A DNA stretch of 64,000 bases from Alphaproteobacteria bacterium (lineage in GTDB: Bacteria > Pseudomonadota > Alphaproteobacteria > Rhodobacterales > Rhodobacteraceae): NCBI GenBank assembly GCA_029289325.1, contig JARFTV010000012.1, positions 26,920 through 90,919 of the forward strand, written 5' to 3'. The position numbers and the translations under genes were made by a program. The notes below the pieces were generated by a model. It saw nothing but the letters and a program-made list of their open reading frames with translations, ran no database searches and was not told where the DNA came from. Shown piece after piece: positions 26,472 through 37,869 of this stretch; within the stretch, counting starts at the first letter, position 1; each line of letters begins with the position of its first letter.

Positions 26472-28403
26472 ATGTCTCTGCCGAACGGATTCCTAGACGA
26501 GCTTCGCACCCGCGTAACCCTCTCCGCCATCGTCGGACGGAAGGTCACCTGGGACATGCGCAAGTCGAACATGGCCAAGGGCGATTTCTGGGCGCCCTGC
26601 CCCTTCCACCAGGAGAAATCCGCCAGCTTCCACGTCGATGACCGCAAGGGGTTCTACTACTGCTTCGGCTGCCACGCGAAGGGCGATGCCGTCACTTTCG
26701 TGAAGGAATCGGAAAACCTCGGTTTCATGGAGGCGGTCGAGACCCTCGCGCGGGAGGCGGGGATGCAGATGCCCGCCCGCGACCCCAAGGCGGCCGAGCG
26801 GGCCGACCGCCGGACCCTTCTGCAGCAGGTGATGGAAGAGGCGGTCAAGTTCTACCGCCTGCAGATCAAGACCAATGCCGGGGCCGAGGCACGGGCCTAT
26901 CTGTCTCAGAAGCGCCGCCTGACCGAACAGGCCTGGGACCGCTGGGACATCGGCTGGGCCCCGAACAGCCGCCACGCGCTGAAGGATGTCCTTGCCGCAA
27001 AGGGCATCGCGCCCGAACTCATGATCGCGTCCGGCCTTATCGCCAAAGGGGAAGACGGCAGCCTTTACGACCGCTTCCGGGGCCGGATCATCTTTCCCAT
27101 CAAGGACACCCGCGGCCGCCCGATCAGCCTCGGCGGCCGGTCGCTCGACCCCAATGCCCAGGCCAAGTACCTGAACGGGCCGGAAACCGAGCTTTTCGAC
27201 AAGGGCCGCAGCCTGTTCAACCATTCCCCGGCGCGAGAGGCCGCAGGAAAGGGCAAGCCGCTTGTCGTCGCCGAGGGCTATATGGACGTGATCGCGCTGT
27301 CCGAGGCCGGCTTCACGGCCGCCCTCGCCCCGCTCGGCACTGCCGTCACCGAGGACCAGCTCCGGATGATCTGGCGCATCGCGGACGAGCCGATCATGGC
27401 GCTGGACGGCGACAAGGCCGGGCTGCAGGCCGCACAGCGGGTGATCGACCTGGCGCTGCCCCTGCTGGAGGCCGGCAAGGCGCTGCGCATTGCCATCCTG
27501 CCGAACGGCATGGACCCGGACGACCTCCTGAAGGCCCAGGGCGCACCCGCGATGCAGGCGGTGCTCGACCAGGCCAGGCCGATGGTCCAGCTTCTGTGGC
27601 AGAGGGAGACCGAGGGCCGCGTCTTCGACAGCCCCGAACGCCGCGCCGCGCTGGACAAGACCCTGCGCGGGCATCTGGCGCGCATCGCCGACCCCTCGAT
27701 CCGCAGCCATTACGCCGAGGAGATGAAGCGCCTGCGGCAAGAGCTGTTCGGCACCGCGCAGGCCCGCCCCTTCCAGCCCGGTCCCTTCCGGCCGCGCGGC
27801 GGCAAGTTCGCACCGCCGGGAGGCGCGCTGGCCAGCACCCGCTCGTCCCTTCTGGCCCAGGCCCAGGGCGCGGTCGAGGAAACCCTGCGCGAGGCGGTGA
27901 TCCTGGCCACGCTGATCCTGCACCCCACGCTGATCCACCGTTTTGAATCCGCGCTGGAGCGGCTGGACCTGACTGGCGAGGATCACGACCACCTGCGCCA
28001 CCTGATCCTGACCCAGGCCGATTCCCCGGATCTTCACGCCCTGATCCGCGAAACCGCGCCTGCCGCCCTTGACGCGCTGCTTGCCCGTCCCCATGTCGCC
28101 ATCGCACCCCCGGTCCGCAACCGCGAGGACGACGACCTGGCCGCGCTCTGCCTGGCCGAGGAACTGGCCAAGCTCGAAGCCCGCCGTGGCGCCCGGCGTG
28201 AGATCGAAGATGCCATGGAGGATTTCGAAGGCCTGCCCGACGAAGGACTGACCTGGCGCCTGACAAAGGCCGCCGAGGCGCGACATCGTTCGGAACATGG
28301 GGCCGCCCGCGACAGTTCGGATCTGGGCGAAGACCGCGCCGCATTGTCAAGACATCTGCAATCCCTGATCGATAGCCAGGTCTGGGTCAAGAAAAACCGC
28401 TGA
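26472..28403 (+). CDS. dnaG: DNA primase
   Basis: Synthesises RNA primers at the replication fork. The 643-aa product carries the N-terminal CHC2 zinc finger (CPFHQEKSASF and YYCFGC at about residues 39-65). The Toprim catalytic core follows (VVAEGYMDVIAL with the catalytic Glu, ALDGDKAGLQAA with the acidic pair), then a C-terminal helicase-binding region. Start 26472 gives MSLPNGFLDELRTRV. It is followed by rpoD after 78 nt, the usual bacterial pairing, here without rpsU. Confidence 0.97.
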   Translation: MSLPNGFLDELRTRVTLSAIVGRKVTWDMRKSNMAKGDFWAPCPFHQEKSASFHVDDRKGFYYCFGCHAKGDAVTFVKESENLGFMEAVETLAREAGMQMPARDPKAAERADRRTLLQQVMEEAVKFYRLQIKTNAGAEARAYLSQKRRLTEQAWDRWDIGWAPNSRHALKDVLAAKGIAPELMIASGLIAKGEDGSLYDRFRGRIIFPIKDTRGRPISLGGRSLDPNAQAKYLNGPETELFDKGRSLFNHSPAREAAGKGKPLVVAEGYMDVIALSEAGFTAALAPLGTAVTEDQLRMIWRIADEPIMALDGDKAGLQAAQRVIDLALPLLEAGKALRIAILPNGMDPDDLLKAQGAPAMQAVLDQARPMVQLLWQRETEGRVFDSPERRAALDKTLRGHLARIADPSIRSHYAEEMKRLRQELFGTAQARPFQPGPFRPRGGKFAPPGGALASTRSSLLAQAQGAVEETLREAVILATLILHPTLIHRFESALERLDLTGEDHDHLRHLILTQADSPDLHALIRETAPAALDALLARPHVAIAPPVRNREDDDLAALCLAEELAKLEARRGARREIEDAMEDFEGLPDEGLTWRLTKAAEARHRSEHGAARDSSDLGEDRAALSRHLQSLIDSQVWVKKNR

Positions 28404-28481
28404 TTCGGCCTTTCCCCCAGTCTGATTCGCGTTATTGATTCGATCAAGCCTCGCCCGATTCGCGCCCCGATAGGAGACTCC

Positions 28482-30473
<1,992 letters not shown>

Positions 30474-30479
30474 TGACAA

Positions 30480-30513
30480 GGGCGGGAGAAACTCTCCCGC
30501 CCCTTTCGTTTTG
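30480..30513 (+). terminator. Rho-independent terminator of dnaG-rpoD
   Basis: A perfect 10-bp stem GGGCGGGAGA (30480-30489) / TCTCCCGCCC (30493-30502) with an AAC loop is followed by CTTTCGTTTT. It lies 6 nt after the rpoD stop. Confidence 0.9.
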
Positions 30514-30528
30514 GCCCCACCGGGCGCA

Positions 30529-30924
30529 CTACATTCCCTGATCCAGCGGCGTCTCGACCGGCCCGCCGCCTTCCTGCCAGTCCTTCAGACCGCCCAGGTT
30601 GTACACGGTCTTGAACCCCATCTCCTTCAGAAGCTTGCCCGCCAGCGCCGCCCGCCCGCCCGAGGCGCAGTGCAGGATCACCGGCCGGTCCTTGCGCAGT
30701 TGCGGGTCGTGATAGGGCGACTCCGGGTCGGCCCGGAACTCCAGCATCCCGCGCGGGATGTGGTGCGAGCCTTCGGCGCGGCCCGTCTTCTCCAGCTCTG
30801 GCGCATCCCGGATGTCCAGAAGCAGCGCGTCCTGCTCGGCCATCATCGCCCGCGCGCTCTCGGTGTCAATCCGCGGAACTTCCGCATTAGCACTCGCAAG
30901 CATGTCCTTGACCGTCCGATCCAT
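30529..30924 (-). CDS. Rhodanese-like domain protein
   Basis: A 131-aa single-domain sulfurtransferase-like protein. It has LLLDIRDAPELEKTG early and the active-site loop ILHCASGGRAALAGKLL with the catalytic cysteine, then the CH2-like GFKTVYNLGGLKDW. Start 30924 is supported by AGAAGGAGA 6 nt upstream; the longer open frame to 31023 is unsupported. Cytoplasmic, substrate unknown. Confidence 0.92.
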   Translation of the reverse strand: MDRTVKDMLASANAEVPRIDTESARAMMAEQDALLLDIRDAPELEKTGRAEGSHHIPRGMLEFRADPESPYHDPQLRKDRPVILHCASGGRAALAGKLLKEMGFKTVYNLGGLKDWQEGGGPVETPLDQGM

Positions 30925-31262
30925 ACCGGCTCTCCTTCTGACAGCGTCAACATGAAAGCATGCGCCTGACCGCCGCCCCGGGCAAGCCGGATCTGCCTTT
31001 CCCCACCTAGTGCCCCTCCCCACCTGCCGAACGAAACGAGGGCCCTTCGTGGACGCAAGGCCGGGCCGGCCGGTTGCCTGGGTCCGCGAAGGGGACCGCT
31101 CGGCCGCCTGACCTGAGTCTCACACGCCACAGTGCCAACCCCATATTCTGGGCCGAAATTATTGGCCTTCCCCAAATCCGCGCCACTCTCCTATAGTCTG
31201 TATGGGCAAACCGGGGGAACACCGGGCCTAGAGGCAGGAAAACCATTGCAAGGAGGGGGCCG
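30925..31262. other. 338-nt divergent intergenic region (rhodanese / nrdR)
   Basis: No gene is seen. It should hold both divergent promoters. A possible -10 TATAGT is at 31192-31197, with only a poor -35 (TTCCCC, 18 nt upstream). AAGGAGGGGG just before 31263 is a strong ribosome site for nrdR. No convincing NrdR box was found. Confidence 0.4.
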
Positions 31263-31730
31263 ATGCGCTGCCCGTTCTGCGGCAACATCGACACGCAGGT
31301 GAAGGATTCCCGACCGGCCGAGGATCACGTCTCGATCCGCCGCCGTCGCTTCTGTCCGGCCTGCGGCGGCCGCTTCACCACCTATGAACGCGTCCAGCTG
31401 CGCGATCTTGTCGTCATCAAATCCTCCGGCAAGCGCGAGGATTTCGACCGCACCAAGCTGGAACGCTCGATCCGCATCGCGATGCAGAAGCGGCCCGTGG
31501 ACCCGGAACGCATCGATCAGATGATTTCGGGCATCGTGCGCCGACTGGAAAGCCTTGGCGACACCGACATCCAGTCCAAGCAGATCGGCGAGATAGTGAT
31601 GGAATCTCTCGCCCGGATCGACACGGTCGCCTATGTCCGGTTCGCCAGCGTTTACAAGAACTTCCAGGCGGCGGACGACTTCGACCGCTTCGTCAGCGAA
31701 CTCCGCCCCGCCCCGGCCAGCGAAGAGTGA
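31263..31730 (+). CDS. nrdR: Ribonucleotide reductase regulator NrdR
   Basis: Nucleotide-sensing repressor of ribonucleotide reductase genes. The 155-aa protein begins with the zinc ribbon [20 protein letters not shown] and [19 protein letters not shown], followed by the ATP-cone ([20 protein letters not shown]). A very strong AAGGAGGGGG precedes the start. Its stop overlaps the GTG start of ribD (GTGA), a common alphaproteobacterial arrangement. Confidence 0.97.
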   Translation: MRCPFCGNIDTQVKDSRPAEDHVSIRRRRFCPACGGRFTTYERVQLRDLVVIKSSGKREDFDRTKLERSIRIAMQKRPVDPERIDQMISGIVRRLESLGDTDIQSKQIGEIVMESLARIDTVAYVRFASVYKNFQAADDFDRFVSELRPAPASEE

Positions 31731-32827
31731 GCGACCCCGACCAGGATCGGGCCCTTATGACCCACGCCCTGCGCCTTGCGGCGCGGGGTCTTGGCAATGT
31801 CTGGCCCAACCCCGCCGTCGGCTGCGTTCTGGTCCGTGACGGCGTGGTCGTAGGTCGCGGCTGGACCCAGCCCGGCGGCCGCCCCCATGCCGAGGTTCGC
31901 GCCCTGCAACAGGCCGGCGCCTTGGCCGAAGGGGCCACCGCCTACGTCACGCTGGAGCCTTGCGCCCACCACGGCCACACCCCGCCCTGCGCGACTGCCC
32001 TGATCGCTGCGAAGGTCGCGAGGGTCGTCACCGCCCTTACCGACCCCGACCCCCGCGTTTCCGGCAAAGGCCACGCCATGCTCCGCGCCGCCGGGATCGC
32101 CGTGACCGAAGGCGTGCTGACAGCCGAGGCGACCCACCTCAACGCCGGCTTCCTGAAACGCGTGACGCAGGGCCTGCCCTTCGTCACCCTGAAACTGGCC
32201 GCGAGCCTTGATGGCCGCACCGCCACCGCGACAGGCGAGAGCCGCTGGATCACCGGCCCCGAAGCCCGCCGCAAGGTCCACGCCATGCGCCTGTCCCACG
32301 ACGCCGTCATGGTCGGCTCAGGGACCGCCTTGGCCGACGACCCCGATCTCACTGTCCGCGACATGGGGGCGGTCCGCCAACCCGTCCGCATCGTCCTCGA
32401 CCGGATATTGAAACACTCCCCCGAAAGCCGCCTCGGCCGCACCGCCAAGGCCCACCCCGTCTGGCTTCTCCACAGCCCCGCCGCGCCGCAATCAGCGCAA
32501 AGCGCATGGCAAGCCACCGGGGCCACCCTGATCGAGGTCCCTGAAACCAACGGCTATCTCGACCTGAAAGCTGCCCTCCAGATCATTGCCGGCAAGGGCC
32601 TGACCCGCATCCTCAGCGAGGGCGGATCGACCGTTGCTGCGGCATTGCTCAAGGCTGGACTGGTGGACGAGTTGGCGCTGTTTTCAGGCGCCGTCCTGAT
32701 TGGCGGTGATGGTCACTCGTCCCTTGGCACGCTGGATCTGGAATTGCTGGGATCGGCACAAAGACCACGCCTTGACCAATTGCAAAAAATTGGCGCCGAT
32801 ACCTATTCCCTTTGGTCGCTGAATTAG
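31727..32827 (+). CDS. ribD: Riboflavin biosynthesis deaminase/reductase
   Basis: Bifunctional enzyme for two early steps of riboflavin synthesis. The 366-aa product has the N-terminal zinc deaminase with HAEVRAL and [12 protein letters not shown] and a C-terminal reductase domain with [23 protein letters not shown] and [13 protein letters not shown]. It starts with GTG overlapping the nrdR stop; the first ATG (31757) would remove ten residues ahead of the deaminase core. ribE does not follow in this window. Confidence 0.96.
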   Translation: MSDPDQDRALMTHALRLAARGLGNVWPNPAVGCVLVRDGVVVGRGWTQPGGRPHAEVRALQQAGALAEGATAYVTLEPCAHHGHTPPCATALIAAKVARVVTALTDPDPRVSGKGHAMLRAAGIAVTEGVLTAEATHLNAGFLKRVTQGLPFVTLKLAASLDGRTATATGESRWITGPEARRKVHAMRLSHDAVMVGSGTALADDPDLTVRDMGAVRQPVRIVLDRILKHSPESRLGRTAKAHPVWLLHSPAAPQSAQSAWQATGATLIEVPETNGYLDLKAALQIIAGKGLTRILSEGGSTVAAALLKAGLVDELALFSGAVLIGGDGHSSLGTLDLELLGSAQRPRLDQLQKIGADTYSLWSLN

Positions 32828-32929
32828 CCTGCGGCCCAACATACAGTGCCGAGCCATTTGCAATTCCGGGACTGACGCTTGCCAATCCACAGGCTGCGCT
32901 GCGGCGCACCGCACCCCCTGCGCGGCCGA

Positions 32930-32958
32930 CAGGCGTCTGGACACATGCCAGACGCCTG
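32930..32958. terminator. Bidirectional hairpin between ribD and the glyoxalase gene
   Basis: An 11-bp perfect stem CAGGCGTCTGG (32930-32940) / CCAGACGCCTG (32948-32958) with loop ACACATG sits between converging genes. The motif CCAGACG or CAGACG is repeated twice more just downstream (to 32977). No T-run. Confidence 0.65.
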
Positions 32959-32996
32959 CCAGACGGATGACAGACGCTTAACCTTCCGGTAAGCTG

Positions 32997-33425
32997 TCAC
33001 CAATGCCCGGTGTTGCCCATGCTCACCCAAGGCTCCGCCGGCTCCTTCGCCTCACCCGCCTGCAGCAACTCCACCGACACATTGTCGGGCGACCGCACGA
33101 AGGCCATCCGCCCATCCCGTGGCGGCCGGTTGATGACCACCCCGTTCGCCTGCAGATGCGCGCAGGTGGCATAGATGTCGTCCACCTCATAGGCCAGATG
33201 CCCGAAATGCCGGCTGTCCGAGGGCAGCCCCTCGTCCCCATCCCAGTTGTATGTCAGCTCCACCGGGCATTCCGGCTGACCGGGAGGCGCCATGAAGACC
33301 AGCGTGAACCGCCCGCCCTCGTTGTCATAGCGCCGCGTCTCCTCCAGCCCGAGCAGCCGATAGAAGGCCAGCGACGCTTCCAGGTCCTTCACGCGGACCA
33401 TCGTGTGCAGATACTTGATCCCCAT
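32997..33425 (-). CDS. gloA: Lactoylglutathione lyase (glyoxalase I)
   Basis: Converts the methylglyoxal-glutathione hemithioacetal to S-lactoylglutathione. The 142-aa VOC protein has YLHTMVRVKDLEASLAFYRL with the first metal His, VELTYNWDGDE with a metal Glu, and HFGHLAYEVDDIYATC and VRSPDNVSVELLQ for the remaining ligands. ATG 33425 is chosen because GGAGGATGAG lies directly before it; the ATG at 33437 overlaps that ribosome site. Confidence 0.93.
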   Translation of the reverse strand: MGIKYLHTMVRVKDLEASLAFYRLLGLEETRRYDNEGGRFTLVFMAPPGQPECPVELTYNWDGDEGLPSDSRHFGHLAYEVDDIYATCAHLQANGVVINRPPRDGRMAFVRSPDNVSVELLQAGEAKEPAEPWVSMGNTGHW

Positions 33426-33509
33426 CTCATCCTCCATTCATCTAGCGAGTATCACCCGCCCTGACCCCAAGTTATAGTAGACCCCGACTCGCCACAACCG
33501 GAGGCCCCG

Positions 33510-34415
33510 ATGCCCCTCACCCCCGACCAACTGTCCGAGATCGAGGCCGCCCGCGCCACCCCGCGCCCCACCCTTCGCGCCGTATCGGAGGGGATGGAGG
33601 AGCATCTCTACCGCGCCCATGAAGTGCTCGACCACGGTTTCATCCGCGTCATCGACTACATGGGCGACGACAGCGCCATCGTCCAGGCCGCCCGCGTCAG
33701 CTATGGCGCCGGCACCAAGCACGTCCAGAACGACGAGGGGCTGATCCGCTACCTGATGCGCCACTGGCACTCCACCCCCTTCGAGATGTGCGAGATCAAG
33801 CTCCACGTCAAACTGCCGGTCTTCGTCGCCCGGCAGTGGATCCGCCACCGCACCGCGAACGTCAACGAATACTCCGCCCGCTACTCGATCCTGGATCGTG
33901 AGTTCTACATCCCCGCGCCCGAACAGCTTGCCGCGCAAAGCACCGTCAACAACCAGGGCCGCGGCGAGGTCCTGACCGGCGAGGAAGCCGCCCGCGTCCT
34001 CGACCTTCTGAAATCCGACGCCAACCGCGCCTATGACCATTACGAGGCGATGCTTTCCCAGGACGGCCAACAGGGCCTCGCGCGGGAACTTGCCCGGATG
34101 AACCTGCCCGCGAACATCTATACGCAATGGTACTGGAAGACCGACCTGCACAACCTCTTCCACTTCCTGCGCCTGCGCGCCGACCCCCACGCCCAGTACG
34201 AGATCCGCGTCTACGCCGAAGCGATTGCGGCCTGCGTCCGGGACTGGGTGCCCCTGGCCTACGCGGCCTTCGAGGACTACCGGATGGGGGGCGTCACGCT
34301 CTCGGCGAAGGCGATTGCAGTGCTCAAACAGCGGCTGGCCGGGGAAACGGTGACGCAGGAAGCCTCCGGGATGAGCAAGGGCGAGTGGCGGGAATTTGTG
34401 GAGATCTGGGGTTAA
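33510..34415 (+). CDS. thyX: Flavin-dependent thymidylate synthase
   Basis: Methylates dUMP to dTMP with methylene-tetrahydrofolate, NADPH and FAD. The 301-aa product has the ThyX signature [17 protein letters not shown] (RHR-x7-S) near residue 110, preceded by [19 protein letters not shown], and the C-terminal [19 protein letters not shown]. It is longer than the usual 220-250 aa because of N-terminal and inter-motif extensions common in alphaproteobacteria. The 253-nt stretch after it (34416-34668) contains no gene I can support. Confidence 0.97.
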   Translation: MPLTPDQLSEIEAARATPRPTLRAVSEGMEEHLYRAHEVLDHGFIRVIDYMGDDSAIVQAARVSYGAGTKHVQNDEGLIRYLMRHWHSTPFEMCEIKLHVKLPVFVARQWIRHRTANVNEYSARYSILDREFYIPAPEQLAAQSTVNNQGRGEVLTGEEAARVLDLLKSDANRAYDHYEAMLSQDGQQGLARELARMNLPANIYTQWYWKTDLHNLFHFLRLRADPHAQYEIRVYAEAIAACVRDWVPLAYAAFEDYRMGGVTLSAKAIAVLKQRLAGETVTQEASGMSKGEWREFVEIWG

Positions 34416-34668
34416 CAGGTACCGACGCGCAAGTTGACGATGGCGCAGCAGTTCATGCCTGCCGGCGCCATCGTTGCCGTCCCTTTCATGCAAGTAACGA
34501 CAGACTCGGGCCTTCGCGACGCCGGCTGGCCGAGCCTTCCACGATACTGATCGGCCCCCCGTGGTTGGAGCCGTCGGCATGATAAGCCCTGCTCATCTCG
34601 TCCAATCGCTGATACGGCAGGTAAGCGAATAGGTGGCCCGCTCCCACGCAGGTAGCGTCATACCGGCG

Positions 34669-35082
34669 TCAGTCAGTCGAACCGGTATCGGTCGAGCCGG
34701 TGTCGGTCGAGCCGGTGTCGGTCGATCCGGCGTCGGGGCCGAAGATTATCCGCACGCTACCATTCTGTCCGCTCGCCGTACCCGCAACGCCCGAGGAGAT
34801 CGCCCCCCCCGCCGTCGCCAGGGCAGACCCGTCGGGAGCAATGGAAGCAGACGCGACCGACTGATGGCCAATCGCGACCGTGACCGAAAAGGCTTGCAGG
34901 TCATAATGGGTACTGCCGGAGCTGCCCTCATGCAGCAACAGGTCGGACTGACCATTGACCTGCGCCACGAAGGCGATGCTGACCTTTTCGGCAAGACCCT
35001 TTTCGCCCAGGAACGCGCAGGCAATCAGCGCAAGCCAGAAGACCCCACGGGGAATTATTCCATTGTCGCGGCGAAATGTCAT
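34669..35082 (-). CDS. Small secreted Ala/Ser/Gly-rich protein with a GSTDT repeat tail
   Basis: A 137-aa protein of unrecognised family. It has a hydrophobic signal-like segment (GVFWLALIACAFLGEKGLA, cleavage probable before EKVS) and a mature body rich in Ser, Ala and Gly (VASASIAPDGSALATAGGAI). The C-terminus is four tandem GSTDT units encoded by 15-bp repeats. Start 35082 follows AGGTAGAA; TTG at 35097 is an alternative. It is divergent from the next secreted gene across a 284-nt AT-rich region and may share its function. Confidence 0.6.
   Translation of the reverse strand: MTFRRDNGIIPRGVFWLALIACAFLGEKGLAEKVSIAFVAQVNGQSDLLLHEGSSGSTHYDLQAFSVTVAIGHQSVASASIAPDGSALATAGGAISSGVAGTASGQNGSVRIIFGPDAGSTDTGSTDTGSTDTGSTD
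34672..34731. repeat. 15-bp tandem repeat, four units
   Basis: Units at 34672-34686, 34687-34701, 34702-34716 and 34717-34731 follow GTCGGTCGAGCCGGT with one to three changes each. Because 15 bp is five codons, copy-number change keeps the frame and alters only the length of the GSTDT tail of the secreted protein on the minus strand. Confidence 0.9.
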
Positions 35083-35366
35083 TTCTACCTGTCCCAATTC
35101 CGCACCCGATCATCTTCATTCCGCTGTATTTTGCGCGGATACCGCTTAACTTCAAGCAGGAAAGTGGCAAAGGGTATAAGATCGAATTTTCCGATTGTTG
35201 CGGATTCGATACTATAAATCAGAAGGCGTCATTCGCATTATCTTTTGATATCATACTTGGCTCTACGGACAAATATTTACCGAAAGAATTTGATCGAAGT
35301 CATTTACAGACATGCAAAAAAGCCTCAATCGTCGCGTGTGGACTTTCACACACGGAGAACCGAAAG
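35083..35366. promoter_or_regulatory. AT-rich divergent promoter region of the two secreted-protein genes
   Basis: 284 nt, clearly less GC-rich than the rest of the window. A candidate plus-strand promoter is TTCCGA, 18 nt, TATAAA (35213-35218). A small stem GTGTG/CACAC (35336-35351) lies just before the GGAGAAC ribosome site of the 35367 gene. Whether regulation is by a specific protein cannot be told. Confidence 0.35.
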
Positions 35367-35717
35367 ATGAAAAAATACCTCGCTGGTTGCGCGCTTGTTC
35401 TTGCTTCGACCTTCGCTACTGGTGCGATGGCTGAAGCTGTTTCGGCCTCGCTGGGGGCTGTCACTATCGCGGCAGGCGGCACCGCCACCGCGGGTGGTAC
35501 TGCCGAGACTGTGACCGGCTCGAACCTCCTCTCGATCGCCACTTCCGTGGCCACCGGCGGTGCAGCGCTTAGCGCATCAGCGGCGACCTCTACTGCGGCG
35601 TCGAGCGCGGCAGGCGGTATTGCAACCGCAGATGTTGCCAATTTCGGAAACCTGACGGCCGATGCCAAGTTGGATGGCACGTCCATCATTACTTTCGCAG
35701 TTGCGGAAGTGGAATAA
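35367..35717 (+). CDS. Small secreted Ala/Gly/Thr-rich protein
   Basis: A 116-aa protein with a textbook signal peptide (MKKYLAGCALVLASTFATGA, cleavage after MA). The mature chain is almost entirely small residues (ASLGAVTIAAGGTATAGGTA and more), without Cys after cleavage. Composition resembles secreted structural or amyloid-prone proteins such as E. coli YjbE, but no homologous motif was recognised. GGAGAACCGAAAG precedes the ATG; the frame is open to 35076 but the extension has no signal character. It is followed by a hairpin and the outer-membrane protein gene. Confidence 0.7.
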   Translation: MKKYLAGCALVLASTFATGAMAEAVSASLGAVTIAAGGTATAGGTAETVTGSNLLSIATSVATGGAALSASAATSTAASSAAGGIATADVANFGNLTADAKLDGTSIITFAVAEVE

Positions 35718-35749
35718 GTTGGGGCTGGTTAGCCCTTCGAGCACAAACA

Positions 35750-35771
35750 ATGGGCGCCTGTCGGCGCCCAT
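35750..35771 (+). terminator. Hairpin between the small secreted protein and the outer-membrane protein genes
   Basis: ATGGGCGCC (35750-35758) pairs perfectly with GGCGCCCAT (35763-35771) around TGTC. It lies 32 nt after one stop and 34 nt before the next ATG. It would allow more of the small protein to be made than of the barrel protein. Confidence 0.65.
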
Positions 35772-35805
35772 CACTCACTAAACGGTGGAATCGGCCGAAA
35801 TCAGA

Positions 35806-37833
35806 ATGGCGAAGCGGTCGGCTTACCTCTCGTTCTTCTCCGCTATACTGTGCATCACGATCAGTATCGTTTCTGCACCGCTGCACGCTGGCGATGGTGT
35901 CGACGACGGCTGGCGCGTCCCGCAGAAGATCGTGCCACTGACGACTGCCGTTAAGCTCGATGCCTTTCCGCTGACAATCGCAACCAAGAACCTCTGGTCC
36001 TTGGGACTGGCCGATGGAACATCGCGCGGACCGACTGTCGATCTCTCCGCGATCACGGCGCTTCGAGCGAAGGTCGAGGAGCGCCTCAACGGCACGCGTT
36101 ACGAGCGGCGTCAGACGGGATGGTATCTCTCCGGCCGAAGCATGGATCGCCAAAAGGTGGTAACGACGGTCCAGCACGACGCGGTGGACGTTTACGGTTT
36201 TCACTTGCAGCTTACGCTGACGGGCAGCTGCGTCGAACCGGGCGCGGAGCCGGGCGAGCTGTGTACTTACACCCCAGGACTTTCCATTCCAACCGATGCC
36301 TACGATCCGATGTGGGTACCGACGCGGTTTGACGTGAGTTCGAGGGTGGGCGACCGGATCAGCGCGGAAACCGCAGGAGCCTTGGCGGAGGATGGCTTTT
36401 CGCGTGGCGTGGAGGGACAACCGGCTGTGGGCCTTGATCTGTTGATCAGGAATTCGGGGTTCGAAGCGAACGAGGCGCGCAGCGCAGCAACCAATCGCAT
36501 TGAGCGGACCGAACGGGTGCAGCAGACAGTCGTACCGTCCGTGATCCGTCTTGATCAGTCCCTTCACGCAACGGCCAACGAGGCCGAGCTCACCCATACG
36601 ATCCGAGGCGCGGTGCTGCTGCCCGCCGAAGACTGGACAGCGGAAGCGGCGATCACGCAACTTCTGGGCTGGATCCTTCCCGCCAGGAAGCCTCGGATCA
36701 GTTCGACAGCGGGGATGCCGAACCCGGATGTGAACAACAACCTGTTCTTTGCGGCAACCAACGTGCGTACACCGGCGAACGGCTTGACGGTGTATCAGGC
36801 CGGTTCGGCCTATGTCCGCCATCCCGAGGCAAAGATAACCGACCCTCTCAAGCAACCCCCCGCCTGGTACAACGGGGTCTGGATCGGGTTCACACCAGCA
36901 TCCGGCCACAGGATGACCGAAACGCGCTGGCTGACCGCTGCGGGCGCGCCCACGGTAATCGGCAGTGGACGTGGAGACGGCGGAAATCTTGGCACGGTGT
37001 CGCAAGAGGCCATCGAGCTGACCGGCTCCATCCAGGTGATCGGGGACAATGGCGGCCTGATACCGCTTGAAAACCTGGCCAACAGCTATGTCCAGGCGGG
37101 CGTCACGGCGACGCAGGAGGATGCGGTGCTTTCACATCTGCGGACACGCACGACCAACACGCGCCTGATCCCCCACCTGTCTTTCACCGGCAACCGCACA
37201 GCGCCGCGATCGGTCATGCGCTACTACGCGGGCACGATGGTCGGCGATGTCGAGAAGCCCACGGTCTATGTCGGGGCCGACGCAAAATTCTTCCTCGAGA
37301 ACAAGACAAATCTCGCGCTGAGCGCGATCAGGTACCACGAGCCGGACAACGATTACTACAGCAACGCATCGGTGGCGCTGGATCGCACCTTCGAGCTGGG
37401 CAAGACCCAGCAGGTCACGCTGCGGGCCAGCTATTCGCATTCGTTCGACCGCCCCGCGGTTGACATCGGGTTGGATGAGAACCGTCGGTTCGAGGCGGAC
37501 GCGCAGTACAAGCGGAACGACGTGGTGTTCTCCCTGGGCACCGCCTTCGTGCAGGCGGCGGACGGTGCCTGGAACAACAGCGTGACGCTTGGCACATCAA
37601 GGCGAGTAAGTGACCGCTTGGCCGTAGCGGCGGCAGTCACACCGATTTCCGACCTCGGAAACTACACGGCGGCCGATCTTCGAGTGAACTGGCGAACGGC
37701 CGAAAAGACCGATGCCTCGGTGCTCAGCGTCGGGTCACGCGTCAGCCGGTATGACTTTGGCCCCGATCAGTTCGGCAACGACAGGAAACAGGACGACTGG
37801 ACGATCGAAATGACTCTGCGCAAGGGATTCTAG
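35806..37833 (+). CDS. Unrecognised outer-membrane beta-barrel protein
   Basis: A 675-aa protein with a signal peptide (hydrophobic residues about 8-24, cleavage after PLHA). Residues about 27-470 form a large periplasmic or extracellular region with one close Cys pair (SCVEPGAEPGELC) and no known motif. The last 190 residues alternate hydrophobic and polar residues in about 10-12 strands (KPTVYVGADAKFFLE, QQVTLRASYSHSFD, and so on) and end in WTIEMTLRKGF, the C-terminal Phe signature recognised by the BAM complex. Codon use is less GC-biased than in neighbours. Together with the two small secreted proteins it suggests a surface or secretion system (inference). ATG 35806 was chosen over GTG 35785. 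Confidence 0.75.
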   Translation: MAKRSAYLSFFSAILCITISIVSAPLHAGDGVDDGWRVPQKIVPLTTAVKLDAFPLTIATKNLWSLGLADGTSRGPTVDLSAITALRAKVEERLNGTRYERRQTGWYLSGRSMDRQKVVTTVQHDAVDVYGFHLQLTLTGSCVEPGAEPGELCTYTPGLSIPTDAYDPMWVPTRFDVSSRVGDRISAETAGALAEDGFSRGVEGQPAVGLDLLIRNSGFEANEARSAATNRIERTERVQQTVVPSVIRLDQSLHATANEAELTHTIRGAVLLPAEDWTAEAAITQLLGWILPARKPRISSTAGMPNPDVNNNLFFAATNVRTPANGLTVYQAGSAYVRHPEAKITDPLKQPPAWYNGVWIGFTPASGHRMTETRWLTAAGAPTVIGSGRGDGGNLGTVSQEAIELTGSIQVIGDNGGLIPLENLANSYVQAGVTATQEDAVLSHLRTRTTNTRLIPHLSFTGNRTAPRSVMRYYAGTMVGDVEKPTVYVGADAKFFLENKTNLALSAIRYHEPDNDYYSNASVALDRTFELGKTQQVTLRASYSHSFDRPAVDIGLDENRRFEADAQYKRNDVVFSLGTAFVQAADGAWNNSVTLGTSRRVSDRLAVAAAVTPISDLGNYTAADLRVNWRTAEKTDASVLSVGSRVSRYDFGPDQFGNDRKQDDWTIEMTLRKGF

Positions 37834-37869
37834 CCGCAACAAACCGGCAGATGTGCGGGCAGGGTTTCA

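Noticed and set aside
34440..34640. Minus-strand frame of about 50 codons containing YLPYQRLDEMSRAYHADG
   Set aside because: It looks somewhat coding-like but lacks a supported start, has no recognised family and ends abruptly; not enough to call even a pseudogene.
35076..35366. Upstream extension of the small secreted protein frame
   Set aside because: The frame is open for 97 more codons, but the extension is in AT-rich divergent promoter DNA and would hide a perfect signal peptide that has its own ribosome site.
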